Below, in pieces: positions 25,920 through 39,660 of a stretch of DNA of 64,000 nucleotides (position 1 is the stretch's first letter; the number at the start of each line of letters is the position of its first letter). A model generated the notes under the pieces. That model saw only the letters and a list, made by a program, of their open reading frames with translations, did no database searches and was not told the DNA's origin. The translations under genes were made by a program, and so were the position numbers. Source of the stretch: Saccoglossus kowalevskii (taxonomy: Eukaryota > Hemichordata > Enteropneusta > Harrimaniidae); assembly GCF_000003605.2 (NCBI RefSeq), contig NW_003134343.1, forward strand, positions 2,281 through 66,280, in the 5' to 3' direction.

Positions 25920-26350
25920 ACATTACCTTCGCCATAGAGGTTACTTTATGTGTTGTTTGTTTGTCCGTTAGGATAACTCAATTTTCTTTATACATTCTCT
26001 CATTTTTTTAGGTACATTTATGGTTATTTTAACCATAACAGCGATTTCGGAATTGATTAATTTTGTATTTATGGTCAAAAAGTTGCAATAGGATTTTCAT
26101 TAAATTTTCGGAAGATTTTCATTAAATTTCCTTGGACCAATCCATTACATTTGGACCTAGTTACCATGTAAACAGTACTTTTATTCAACTCAATAGATTA
26201 CTGAAGGATTTCATAACATTTTCGTATTAATGGGTTATATTTTGGTAAAGATTTGGATCTGGTTGCCATGATCAACTGTCTATGTAGCATATATGCGAAT
26301 CGGTAAGATGTAAAATCTGGATCCCGTTTCCAAGGAAAAGTTGTTTGTCA
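25920..26350 (+). repeat. Dispersed repeat, copy 2
   Basis: Contains TTGTTTGTCCGTTAG, a run ATTTTCATTAAATTTTC given twice in slightly different form, GACCAATCCATTA, ACCATGTAAACAGTA, and TTTTGGTAAAGATTTGG followed by ATCTGG. The order matches the copy at 12150-12500. The 'gtttgtttgtccgtt' start is typical of a widespread invertebrate interspersed repeat. It is non-coding, with unclear ends. Confidence 0.55.
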
Positions 26351-29300
26351 ATTTATTTCCAAATAACTAGCAGTGGTAAATAACAAAAGCCTTCAGTTTT
26401 TAAGTTGGACTTGTCATTGTGCTTTTGTGTTCATTATTGTGTTTATCATGTGAGTTTTCTAAATGTATAGAGTAGGGTGGATTATTAGTGGGAATATGTA
26501 ATTTGCAATATGGCGGAAGTGTGCAATCTCCGAGTGCCTTTAAGTTTAAAATTGTATTCTGAATAACAACTTGAATCTGATAACAATAACTTGCAAAAAG
26601 GAAAATAGCCCAGCAGGATGCATTATTCAATCACATTATGTTATATGCGATAATACACCTTCAAGTAAACGAGAATGACTGTTACTTTGATGAAACAAGC
26701 ATAAAGCAGTTTTCTGGGCGTGACCATTGCTTCGAAGTATGTTTAAAACCATATGGAGTGAAACAATCTCCCAAAGGGTACAACATGAGCTTGCATTCAC
26801 TTGAGACGATAAACCATGTTGAGACATTGTAGTTCTCAGACTTTGCATAAGTATTAGCGTGGGTGGCGATCTAAGAATACGAGACAAATGACTGGATTTG
26901 AGCTTGTCTAAGCATGTCTAATCTCGCCTGGTGATTAATGTGGTAAAGATTCGGTATGCTGACAACTCCAATGAAAGTTTACCGTAGGTCATGCCCAGTT
27001 TGCTCCCAAGATGAACAAAGATGATGTCCACGCTATAGTTTTAAATAGCACTGATATCGATATTGTTCCGTTAGACCAAAAAATACACAACGATATTGCA
27101 ATTGAAGAACCTTCCTCGCAGAACATTCAAATTCGGATAAAAACTGCTTGCCACCGAATTCTAAGTATCACAAGACAGAATGATACATACAGAAAATAAA
27201 ACACTGCCTGAGATACAATATTGAAAGAAGGGTGAATGAAGAACTCAGAGACTCTGACGACTACAAGTAGTCTATATAGACTACGTAATAATGGATTAAA
27301 GTCAAATTAACTGTAAATACCACTGTACACAACATCTAATCTGTTGACAATTGACTACTTTAGTATGTATTACTGCTTTTCAATCTTTGCATTTTGTCTG
27401 ACATTTTCCATGCATGTTAAATATATGATATAGCTGTTTCACATTATTTGATGCGCTTATTGCAATATATAGTGATTTTCAAAGCTTTTTGCAAGATAAA
27501 ACAGAAAGTCAATAAAAAGATTATAAATCTCGTCATGCTGCTTACGCTGAGATTGATATTCAGATAAAATATTATATTTGAAGTGGGCAACATCTGATGG
27601 GAATATTACTTATTACACGTAATCTCATTCCAGTGTGTTGCCGACACATAAAAATGGCTATGCCACATACCATGGTATAGCAAACAAAGTAATCTGATTG
27701 CAATGGGATGATTAATTACTGTATAATAAGCCAGCTGGTGTACATCAGCCGAAATAATCATCATTGACTGAGATATAACTGATGTGAAATCGCTCTGTGA
27801 TGTTTCCATCAAACAAATTGCGCTAGTGGGAAAGGCTTTCACGTAATATATATCTACTTGGGTGTTGAGATACTTCTCCACTATGCAGACTCGTAACACA
27901 CGGTCTTGGCGTAAACAAAACACTACAAATGAAAGCACATATAAAAGTGCATGTATATCACAAATCGCTTTTGCACTTAAGACTAGTTGTGATTGTGTTC
28001 AGGAGGAAAGGAAATAATCAGCAAGCTATAGAAAACGGAATACACAACTTAACGCTGATGTCGCACGACGACAATGACGTGGTCACCGTAATGCAGTACT
28101 CTTGATTATTCCCGATTTTTTCAAATCACATTCAGACACAAAAGTGGGGTCATTCATACAGAATAGCGTAAATGTTATAAACTAAATGTTTCTACATGTT
28201 TTCCAGCTGAGAGAATCAGTGAAATATGTATATAATATTGCGGCATATGCGAGCTAGTGGGCATACAATTCTGTCCAAACTAAGACCACTACAACAGATG
28301 CACCATCCTAAGTCCAGCACCGGGTGTGGGTGACAGAGACATATGGGTAAGAGAAAACGTATCGTTGATATTCTGATACCGCTTGATGGATGTGACCAAT
28401 AATATGGCCTTTCGTCCAGTATCGGCAGTGGACTGATAATTACAGACAATCGTTCACATAAAAACACAACATTCACAAACTCACGCACATGAACTTCTTT
28501 ACGCTTACCACTGAACCATATCCATAGAATGGAAATATAAAAGCCCGGATCACGGACAACACAAACTACGTATAAAATATTAACTATGAAATAGAAGGCA
28601 GTGTATTCATTAATCAATACGAACCACTAGTATAACTTTGAATTGGAACAATACATTTCCACGAGATGTCGAATAAAAACAATAACAAAGAAACAAGTCA
28701 GCTGTCCGATGAAACAGCTCGACTGTTTTGTTGATTTAGTGAATTCAATAGAATTACCAAACTAACGGGCATTATTGGCAATCGACATCTTTAAAAAAAG
28801 TCGAAAATATAAAATATAAGAACGCAACTACTACTACGAATAACACAGAGGTATGATAGAAGTAATAAAACAGTCACACAATTATTTTTTAAATATTGCC
28901 CTTGCTTACTCTTACAACTATCAATCTCTGACATCACCTTTTGGTTGGCTCACATGACGTTCGTGTATCACTCCTTGAATTGGGTTGTGATCGTCCCTTT
29001 TGTTTTTCGAGAATTGTAAATTTGCTTGATGTTGTCGGAGTTTACTTGACATTGACAATTAGCATTTTATATTTTCGCCAAAATAAAAAAAAAAAGTTAT
29101 CGTCAAGAAATATCTCATAGAAGTTCATGGTATCTACATATCAAAACTAATACAAAAATGTAAAACCGATGCTGATGATTTGTATTGTATTGAGATGGAC
29201 ATAACTTATTAATTATTACTTAATAACTCTAAGAATAAAATATTTTATATATTACATTGTATGTAACTTAGTTGGTCCTTAGCCTTTATTTAAATTTTAA

Positions 29301-30730
29301 GTCAGGTTTGTTATTTTCACATCAAATTGCATATACACATTTAAATTAATTGAGTGGTGTACTTTGTGAAGCGAATTGCTGTGTAATGAAATCACTATAA
29401 TCGTATTCCATTAGCGTAGAAACAAAATATATATAAATTTACAAAAATTGTCAACGGAATGTTTTGTCAACACAACCATTATTCCAAGTACAGAATATAT
29501 ATCATTAGTTATGAGTTACTATTAGTGAATATATTATCAGTGACTAGGTGATAATCTGTTTTCTGTCAAAGTTTGTTCATACATTTGCGCTTACGTTTGC
29601 AATGTGTACCAATTAGAAATTAACTCTTATTCATATATATACATTCATATCCCACCGTGTACCCCCTATGTTGACAGTGAAGGTGTGTGCAGTGTTCAAA
29701 CGGTTTTTTGAGATTTAATGCCAGTGATGAGCTTGTTTACGAGAAACACAATACACAATTATGAATACATAGAGTAATGTATATCCACTCTGTGACTAAT
29801 TAACCATGAGTCAAAATGCTTAACAAATAGAAGCATATTTTTGTCAGTAGTTCGTGATATTTTCACACGAAGCATTTAGCATAAAAATATGTTAATAATA
29901 AGAAACAAGTTAGGTCGACCTATACATCACATATCATTACGGGTAAGACAAAATGAACACACCATAGCGGTACAACTAAACCATAATTATAGAAAGCACA
30001 TGTCCTCTTTTGAGCTGTAGCCGCTGTGACTGCTTTGATGTGTCACAATCGTTAACAAAAATTCATCCTTAACAAATTATGTAAAATAATGGATCAATTA
30101 AAGGGGCCACTTCTAAATATGTTATGCTAATAATGTTTCTAGAAAATACTTTGACGTCACTGTGGCTGTAGTCAAGCCGCCACTCCCCCGCGATAATAAC
30201 TATAATACCAATATAAAATAGAAAGTATCGATAATTCGGCTGGTATTGGCAGCACTTTTTACCTTGGCGCATCGACACGCACATGTTATTCACAATCTAT
30301 ATCACAATAACCAGTTTATTGTTTCAAATCTGAACCACCTGTTAATATGATCCATATGTCCATTCATTAATGATTGATGGACAGCTTTGATTAGTACGGC
30401 GAGGTTTCGACTCTAGTGTTCTAGCCAGAAAATTGTCTGTGAACTAACACAAGTAGTAATAACCGTTCTGGCGTGGTAACCCTAAACAAAACACGAGTTT
30501 TAATGGGTGGTGTGCGATGTAATGACTGAATGAAACAGAAGATAAATATTTATGTCCGCCTGTTAAGATATATCTAAATCCCCCGACCATGCCGTATTGT
30601 TTACAGTCACGAGCCGCAATAATGGCGTACACAACGAATAAAAAACGACGGCCTCGTCAAAAATTTCCACTGATAAATACGTAGCACATAGTGTCCGTTG
30701 TATTTCGTGTTATTATAATTCTAATACTAA
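26351..30730. other. Gene-poor stretch, nothing certain
   Basis: A 62-codon plus-strand frame with a true ATG (27011-27199) has protein-like composition and is followed directly by AATAAA, but I recognise no family. Minus-strand frames at 27606-27938 and 28216-28617 start at GTG and TTG and show no domain. The rest is AT-rich with no visible feature. Confidence 0.35.
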
Positions 30731-30731
30731 C

Positions 30732-30939
30732 CTTTTATTTTACATTCACCGCATGGAATACGTCGAATGAGAATACGAGTAGAGCTTGGCTTATTACGAT
30801 CACGAGTGACTTCTTTAGCTGTTTTATCACGCAGGCAGTGTTGTAGTTTCTTTTGGCATTCACCGCTTACTAAACATCGGCACAATACACGTGTATAGCG
30901 GCGTCCAACACGACTGGTGAATGTGTGTGTATATACCAC
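30732..30939 (-). CDS. Cys-rich internal exon of an unidentified gene
   Basis: This 208-bp segment is open throughout on the minus strand. It is bounded by an acceptor (ATATTAG before 30939) and a good donor (GTTAGT from 30731), with phase 0 in and phase 1 out. The 69 encoded residues are basic and contain six cysteines at 20, 22, 28, 35, 63 and 66 (spacing CxC, x5, x6, x27, CxxC). This suggests a disulphide-rich extracellular module or a metal-binding fold. I do not recognise the family. No neighbouring exon was identified, so the gene around it is unknown. Confidence 0.45.
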
Positions 30940-33900
30940 CTAATATGGAGTCTTTCGTTTGGTTTGTGATGAGATTACTGAGTCACTGTTTCATTGACGT
31001 TAGTTGATAAGTAGAACGCATGCGCAGTACGTGGGCCGAAATTTCAAACTGGTTAAATACAATGAAATCAGCGAGTTGTTAGATATGCAAGTCAGAAAAT
31101 ACTCGTAGTATGGAGTTATATGACATTATAAAGTATTCGTTGTTTTTTTTTAATTTTTCCTTGGTTTTATGGGATATTTTAACCATAATAGAACTTGATA
31201 CAATTGACTGTGAATCTGTGCACCATGAAACGTTTGTTATTAAAATGTCTCCATGCGAACTACACAACGAATTTAAACTTTGACATTTAAATGCGGGCTG
31301 TACAGTGGCACCTTACCGTTAAACGTGAAAATCAGTATCATTATCATCCTCACAGCGAATCTCAGATTATGTATATCCATTTGCAGACAAAATAAATGAA
31401 GATAGTCGCGTTATAATTGTTGACATTTACTGCATAAGCCTTATCTGAGATTGTAAGAGCGCGTTTATAAAAAAAAAATACCTACGGCAAGATTAAAAAA
31501 AATAATGTTAATGATCCGCCAATGTGTATGTTCTTGGAAATACTGTATACAAGTCAGTATATGTCTCCCAGCATTTTTCATTAAATGTACTCATGCATGT
31601 CGACTACTGATGTCCACATGTCTGACATACAAGGCATGGAGTAGTACAAACCGAAGTCGACGGGAACTCTTTTCCAATTATTACTTTGCTGATAGATAAA
31701 TTAGAAGTTTTTGCACATATTTCCTAAAATATCCAATTGCGTGCAACACAAAGATATTACAGTTAGCTGATAATAATTTTGATTATCCAATGATAATTAC
31801 GTATTTCTTTTTTGTGCATTTTCATCCATCTTATTTTACAATTATTGAATTACTAGATAGCATACAACATGGCTCCCAACAACAGCTTTGTTGAAATTAT
31901 TGCAGTATCGTCGACCTATATGAATGTGTTATCAGTTCGTTCAAAAGTTTAATAATATGTTGGGCTAGTTATGGATATGGTATATACAAAAGCGATTGAT
32001 AGCATTCGTCAGTGGCAATTTTTTTGTTTCTATTAAATGATGTTGTCATTGTTCACTGTACTTTGGACATATTTAATAATTTTGTTTAATTTGTATTTGA
32101 TTTAGTCCGACCAATATTGCACGTAATGGTGACGTCATGTTTAAATTATTGTAAAATACTGCCACAGGGACTTGTTGTCGCCATTCCCCATCCATTCTCA
32201 TCCATTCTCAGCGGCCATATTGTCTTCTGGAATAACACAATATTTGAGTGGTAAAGTCTCGTGACCCCATCCCTCCTGACGAGATCTTAGAGGGCATTTG
32301 TCTCTATTCGCGTCCAACTTACGAAATCACGACAAAACCGATGCAACACCACTAGAACTGTGCTACCATCCATGGTTTCACTTTGTTGGGTATGCTGTGT
32401 GGCGGAAATAAAGATTATTTCACAGCGCATTTGTTCCCACAAACTAGGTACGTGCACTGAATTGGCTGTGTATCAAATTTTGACTCGACTAAAGCACCCT
32501 GGGAGAAAACAAAATGTTGCACAATGTATGTATTTGCCAGTCAGTGGTCATAAACAGTACAACTAAGAATATTATAATATATTTCATAAAGTCAGCAGAA
32601 ATGCAATACAGAAATAGTTCATTAACGAAGGATATAATACACGAATACAAAGAACAGACTATCGTATGCCATGTTTTGAGATACACAAACCAGATACATG
32701 AAGACAGAAGAAAGAATAAAGATTACAAACCCAAGGAACGACATACAACCAAAACAAGATTGGAATTTACATCAAATGAGAGTCGTAAAACCATCCTTAC
32801 ATTTTAAAGCCAATTTAGTGCTTAAACGTTTCGTGAAAGATATGTAGTATAAAGATGTAATATAACGGAATTAAGAAACAGCTGTGCTCGCACGAGTATG
32901 CGCTTATCACGGAAATTGCATGAAGTGCATTATACAGTATATGTACTTCAAATGTCGCTGTCTCTTTTGTCTCTTTATATAATATAACATACTAAGCAAT
33001 ATGATCGGTGGATTAGAATGGTACAACACATTTTTGATGATGCATGTATTTGCATATGGTGACGAATTTGTTGTACATGCTTTTTGTTCCAAGTCTTGTG
33101 CTGAGCTTTCGCCAACATATTTGTCCCAGAAGACCACGCCACATAAATAAAATATTATTTCTTCAAAAATACAAGTTAAAAAATGTGCATCACACATATG
33201 CGATTATAGTTCTAAATCATGTAACGCAAATTAGGTTTCTATTTTAAGAGACTCGCCAAATTCTGACCCTGAGAAATGTTTCACAGTGGCAAAAATAATC
33301 AGTTTATGAATAATTCTATCAATTAGAAACATACACATGTGAATTTTACGTTGTCTTTTGACATGACCTCAATATGAATTTTAACCTTATACCTCGCCAT
33401 TTTATATTTGCAGATTGACAGTTATTACCACGGGAAAGTGCTGGTAAAAATCATCACCATTGTACCACATAACAGTAGTGGATTATGTGGCATTTGTGAT
33501 AGTATTAAATTAAACTTCAAATCGTGTAAGTCATCATAATCGTCAACACAAAAGTCAGAACATCATCATGCAATTTAGTAAAAAGTAGGAAACTCCAATC
33601 TAAATTGAAAATAAAAACACATTGAAGTATTGAGTGTCATATTTCGTCAAGTCGAATAATTACATTGACTGCATATACAAGTGAATTACATTCTTAACAA
33701 TAGTACAATGCCAGATTCATCTCATTACAACCACTCCAATATTGAGATTTTGAATTAATCTCTCTGACTGTATTACACGAGCACGTACACAAATTATCCA
33801 ATGCAATAATAAAGGGTACGTGTTCATCAATGCGTTACATCAATTTTATGTACTGTATTTAGAAATTTACATAAAAAGTGATTTCAACAAGTGTATCAAA

Positions 33901-36900
33901 TAATATATAATACTATCATACATCTGTCACCGTAACACCATAAGTTACAGCGTGCCGTAATTTTGCGGTATTTCACGGGTCATTTTCATCCTACCATATT
34001 AGGTAATGCAAATTCCAAATATGGAATGATTACGTGTGTAAGCGTCCTGTAATAATAAAAACAAACATGGCTTCCACCAGAGTTTGACCGGACTCCACAC
34101 AAAGATGTTCGCTGATTCTAAACATTTTGGATTCCGGCATTCCTATGGAAGTAACCTCGTTTGTATATGGGAATTTTAAATTATTACATACTCTAGTACA
34201 TGTAATAATACGTTGCACCAGCTGTTCATTAAAAGTTGGCGAGAATGCTATTAACTGAAGAAAGTGAAATGTGATTGACAATTTTGAAATGAACGGTTTT
34301 CATTTCACTTTCGTTTTCGGGCAAGCATGTTTCAGAATAAGAAGAGTGCGACATAGACAAATGCCTCTATGCTTTACGGGAAGGAATATAAATGTATTCA
34401 AATGGCAATGCATCACACCATATTTATTAACGTAAGCGATATTGACGGACGCACTCACTGCTAGTTAGATTGGGACAACGTATTTATCAGAAGGAAATCA
34501 GAATTGATACACCGAGCTCAACTTTCGATGGTTCTACGCTATCTTCACGTTTTGAAATAAAACACTTGCTTACAACGATTAAGTCGAAGACATAAAGTCA
34601 TGCTTTGAAACGTTGTTACAATTGCTGTTTAGCGTTTCCTTGACGCCTGCAACTGTCGCTCGCGGCTATTGCTATAAATTAAGTTGACAATAATAATGTA
34701 TTAATATCTATAGAAAGAAAATCTTTTGAGGAATTATTTAAATTAGCAGTAATGTAAACAACTTTACTTCACAAACTTAAAATGATCCTTGATTTATGGC
34801 TTGCGGCTCGTGTTGGTATTTTAGTGAGAAAACGTGAACTACTATTAAGCGAGTAGGCGCCAGTGATAGGCAGAAGATTACATAAATAACTATTCGTAGA
34901 CAGTGTGAAATTTACACAAGGACTAGAGTTATCGGTCGGATTGATTACATATATAGCATATTAACTCTTCGATCATTCTGTATTTGGTTTTCAAAGTTGA
35001 TTCAGAAATGTAATACAATATTTAAATAAGCCAATGTAGTTGTTAATGAACAGTTGTTTCGTTTGTGCAATGTGATTCATTTTAGATTCATTTTTTCAAT
35101 AACCATTAAATGTTAGATGGGAGTGAGTATTTTCCTGAACTGTCAGTGACTGTAACATACAATGTCGATTACACGTTTAATGTATGTTGAAATAAGTTTT
35201 CATCTTGACAGGTTTATTTGACTATGTTCTATTAGCTAAAGATGAGACGTTACGAGCGTTGAGAATTGAATATGCATAATTTAATGTTTAATGTTATAAT
35301 CCAAAACTGTTAGTCTCATTTGTGGATCAAAGTATGATAACCTTTTATATACGAAAGCGATTTACAGTATATTACACGCTTGTAGCTATGATGGGAAATG
35401 AGGAAAACGTCATTTGACACCATAATGCCTCGATTCAAATTATCGTTTACTATTGACAGGTTAGTCAGCATCCGCTTATAGATCTGTTGGCGTATCCTTA
35501 CCCTGGGCGTAATCAGTTATCACATCAAACAGATTACGTATAGATGCTGCGATATAACGTTCCGTCGTAGGCGTGAAATCAGTCTAACAGATTTGTGATT
35601 TCGCTTCAGTGTCAACCAGGAATGTTATGTTATAATCACATTTATTACAAAAAGAATATATAAATCGAAGAATTTTACTTTTTTCTAGTCCTCCCAGTAT
35701 CAGATACATACATAATATTTTTTTCATTTACCTGCTGTCAAGGCAACAGTGATATACATAACAGCAGACAATAGGAAAGCGCGGGTTGGATGTTATGGAC
35801 ATACTAGTTACGATGCAAATGAACACTCCTGACATCTTAAAAGGGGAGCTCTCTTGCTTCGTTACGAGCAATTTCCTAATTTTATTTTGACTTTCCATCT
35901 TCATTATTACAAATTGTAATAACTCAAGAAATAGTTCGACCGAGGAATGGGCTCAATTACGATTGTATTCTTGTGATGGTACAGTTGTTCGAAATGACAT
36001 AAAGACGGCCATTTTGACTGCACAAAATACATTCATATATTAGCGAACGAGATTTAGGGAACTAATCTATATACAGATTCGACGCGTCGCATAGGTAAAA
36101 TAAAGCCCTGGTAATATAAAGCAATATACAGTATATGGACTCCTATAGTTCTATATTTGAGCATTATGATACGTTTATGGTATACTATATCGCAGGGCGA
36201 TATAACTATTAAAAGAAATGTAATTGCTGTGGTGTTGTTTGGAATATATTTAATGTCAGCGCTCTTAAAACGCACATGATTTACTTCGTGTTCTATTGTA
36301 ATGTTAGACAAGACAATAGAAGCGTTAAACGTGTATATAAATACATGAATACATTTACCTGTGTTTGTATCCCTCTTCTATATTGTCTATGCTAGTATGC
36401 ACAATGCTAGAAGACGAGAATTAATCAGGAGAACCTAATAATATGAACACACTCGAAATAAAGCAATTTATTATATGTCGTATGGGTATCTCGATGTCGA
36501 ATACAGGTGTATGTTTCAGTTGGGTCGAAAAACGCAAACAAGGAAGAATTTGATGCATACAAAATAACGTCAACAAGCTGCAGTTTGATTAGTCTGATGG
36601 ATAGCCAATCAGGAACAATCTAGTAAGTATCTTCGCATTGATTGTTATGTTGGGAAACAATTCAGCATTATACACCGTCCAAGAGATTGGCAGTGAGTAG
36701 CCTATTAGCGACCGCATTGCAGCTGGTGATTATTTATGCATTAATGGTGTGTGTTATTGACCATAATTCTTCACTGCAATTGAAAACAGCTGGCCTAAAG
36801 GTTTCAGTGTGTTTTGAGAGGGTTTAGCCTTTTTCAAGCAGTGAAATCGAAAAGCATGTGTGGTTCTGGCTTCTGGGTGGCGGCGTAAACAGATGGTGGA

Positions 36901-38248
36901 TATAAGAGAATGATTTGTTGAAGAGAAAATATATGTTGTTTCAAATTTAAAGTATCTAACATCACAGGACAACAGGGAGGATTGGGCTATGCCCCACATC
37001 ACTCCTCTGTCCCGTGATGTTTCCTTCACTCATATGCGTTGTCACATTACAATGATATATTTATTGTTACCACATATGTGTGGATTCGGCCACGAGTCAC
37101 AAATGAGCGCACTTTCTTACCCCCATAGGATAAACTCTTTGTGCAATATAGTAGTGGACTAGTGTTGGAGCAAAGCAATTAAATTCGTGTTTCTACCATT
37201 GTACACTCATCGTACTTACCGTATGATGCTCTGTTATGAATAAACATCGCATTTGGCGTGTCAGTAAAATATCTCAGTTGACAGTTCAATCCCAGGAGAT
37301 ACCAAAAAAAAAAATATTTAATTTATTCAATTCAATAATGCAATTCATATACAATGGCGTACAAATAAGTGAAATATATGTATAGTTTGACCTGAGGGTT
37401 TGTCGATAGCAAGGAGTGTGACCTTACACTATTCCCGAATTAAATTATTTAGAATCTGTACATGTCTCATTTATTATTATCAATTTTTCCCATAGTGTCA
37501 AGCCACTGACTTAGTTATATATATATATTCTTATTATGTTCGTTAAGTGACTGAATCTCACCCAGTGGCATTTTCATTGAATCGGCAATCTACCAGGGTT
37601 GTTCCTTTATTTGGTGCTTAACAAACAGAGCAAAACATAAAAGAAACGGCTGCGGTATCGGTAATTCCTGAATTCATTTGAGTTGGATGGTTTCATGGTA
37701 GTAAACAAAAAAGTGAACAAAAAACAATATTCTTAGACGACAGTTTAACCCAAGTACAGTGTAACGTAATTCGTTACTTCCAATTCTATTTGCTGACGAT
37801 TCATAAACTCACCATCGGAAATATCCATTATTGAATAATTGCTATTGAATAATACCATACGTTCACTAATAGAAATGATGATTTGTTCGTTAGACGTGTA
37901 TGCCTAGAAAGAACGCTGCACCATCAATTATTACGTATAACACCGCCAGGGTTCACCTATCACTGAGAGACATTATTGGAGACTTGAAAGCATCGTAATA
38001 AGTTGTCTGTTTGTATAAATTAGTTTCTGTGTGGTTCTCGATTTGTGACACTGGATAATAGATAATAGTCAAAGTAAATATTTAGCTCAATGGAAGTGGG
38101 CCAGTTTCCTTGATATAGAGAACATATAAACAGTGCACTGTAAATCTTGGAAGCACTTTAATGTTCCTCATTAAAACACACCGTTTTAAGTGAAAAGACA
38201 CTGTTGTAATTGAAAACATGTGTATTGTGAAATAAAACACCTGCATTT
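30940..38248. other. Long gene-poor stretch
   Basis: No recognised gene or element in over 7 kb. Open frames are short, AT-driven and without domain resemblance. One at 32514-32807 (plus, true ATG, Lys/Arg-rich C-terminus) is the longest. A TA microsatellite-like tract sits near 37517. Words like AAAACAC become frequent from about 38170, leading into the foldback element. Confidence 0.45.
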
Positions 38249-38392
38249 CCTATCAAAACAGTAGTGTTTTAGTATTTTTAAAAAGTGTTTTAGGGAGCTA
38301 TTAAAACACTTTTTGCTGAACATTGGAAACACACAAAATACACTTTTTCATAATAAAACACTAAATGTGTCATTGGAGTGTTTATTGATAGG
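38249..38392. repeat. Foldback element built of AAAACACT motifs
   Basis: The segment starts CCTATCA and ends TGATAGG. Inside, AAAAAGTGTTTTA at about 38280 pairs with TAAAACACTTTTT about 10 bases later, and further inverted copies of AAAACACT/AGTGTTTT flank them. It can fold into a nested hairpin of about 144 bp. CATTT occurs close to both ends but is one base off on the right, so a target duplication is not certain. It looks like a MITE-like foldback element with no coding capacity. Confidence 0.55.
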
Positions 38393-38720
38393 ACATTTGT
38401 GGACAAATTTTTAACACAATTGAGTGAAAAGTCTTAGGACTCGTGAGTAAACATTCTGGTATATATGCCAACTAGACAATCACCGAAAGTGACGTGATTC
38501 AACACATAATAAAATGGGTCATGTCATTACCTTCAGAAAATAATTGTATGTCAAGCACCAAGTACAACTAGAAATCGAGGCACATGGTTAATTAAGTACC
38601 TCGTGGTTTAACAGATTTTATTAATCCATATTTGGTGAACGATAGTTGTCGTTCGAATCACCTCTTAGCATTCTCACATGTGATTTAAAACAAATTCTCG
38701 AAAAATGTTCAATTTTAAAC

Positions 38721-39332
38721 TGTTACGATATTCTATTTTTGCTGTAATATAAATGCATTTTGATAATGCCCAGTTAGCTAGGAGGCTTGCCCAGCTGCGG
38801 AATTAGAATAGAAAACATGTATTGGCATTGCTAATTAATATTCTTTTGATTGTGCAAGACGAACGTGATCACGAGTGAGTCAGTTGTCACCCAGCTCCCG
38901 ACCAGTGCAGTGCAGTTCAGTTCAGCTCACGGACGGTATGGAAGTCACGTAACATTACGGTCAGTTTCGTATAGTTTTTATTCCCCGAGGCCTCGTAGTT
39001 TGGAGCTGTAGAACTGATATCGTCGTCGACGTTGCTGTGAATAACTGTACTATCGCTGACACTACACCGTACGAGTTCTGCACCTAGGTAGGGTAGGCAA
39101 TTCCGAGCTGGGCTATTACCATTAATGTTATTATTATTGTGATGTATATTGCTGACCAGTTTGTGATTTATATTACTCCTGTTAATGGTTTATGCTTATT
39201 GTATTATTAAATAAGTATTATTTGACATATTCTGGTTGTTTGCCTTTGTTTGACCTCTAGTGTTGCGTCCTGGGGTGCGGGATATTGGCGGCCAGGTTCG
39301 CGGGAGACTAACTCGTATTCCCGTTCGTAACA
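38721..39332. mobile_element. Solo LTR (612 bp), probably Gypsy-type
   Basis: The segment begins TGTTACGA and ends TCGTAACA, perfect 8-bp terminal inverted repeats of the TG..CA kind. AAAC lies immediately outside both ends (38717-38720 and 39333-39336), a 4-bp target duplication. No internal retroelement sequence adjoins either side, so this is a solo LTR left by recombination between two LTRs. The length, ends and 4-bp duplication fit Ty3/Gypsy elements. It is a fossil; its age cannot be judged from a single LTR, though the intact ends and duplication argue against great age. Confidence 0.82.
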
Positions 39333-39336
39333 AAAC

Positions 39337-39660
39337 ACAAATAAGCAAAATCACCAACCATGTCTCAACCATAAACACCAGACTATAAATGCAAAGTGTT
39401 AATGAGAGTAACTAAATCATTGTCTTCCAAATTGTTTTATCGTGAAGCAATAACTAAAACAAACACACATGTAATGTTTCAAGGTAAAACACCCGACTAT
39501 CTATGTTTCATGAATGTTTATGTGTACGACATGTACAAAAGTCTATAAGAGTAACTAAAACACCTTTCTTCCAAACCGTTTTATTTTGAAGCACGTCACA
39601 AAACAAATACACATGCAATGTTTCAACCTAAAGCACCCGATTAGATTAAGTGTTCATATA
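39337..39660 (+). repeat. Degenerate tandem repeat, about 144-bp unit
   Basis: GAGAGTAACTAAA (39405) and AAGAGTAACTAAAA (39547) each precede TCTTCCAAA, TTTTAT, GAAGCA, ACAAA-ACACATG, AATGTTTCAA and CACCCGA in the same order. A third, more diverged piece starts right after the LTR (ACAAATAAGC ... CACCAGACTA). The solo LTR thus landed at the edge of this array. Confidence 0.65.

Noticed and set aside
26636-26887. Frames that at first looked like a retroelement polymerase fragment
   Set aside because: No catalytic motif or consistent wording could be found on either strand.
28216-28617. 133-codon minus-strand frame
   Set aside because: Starts at TTG, shows no domain or splice signals, and its length is within chance for this region.
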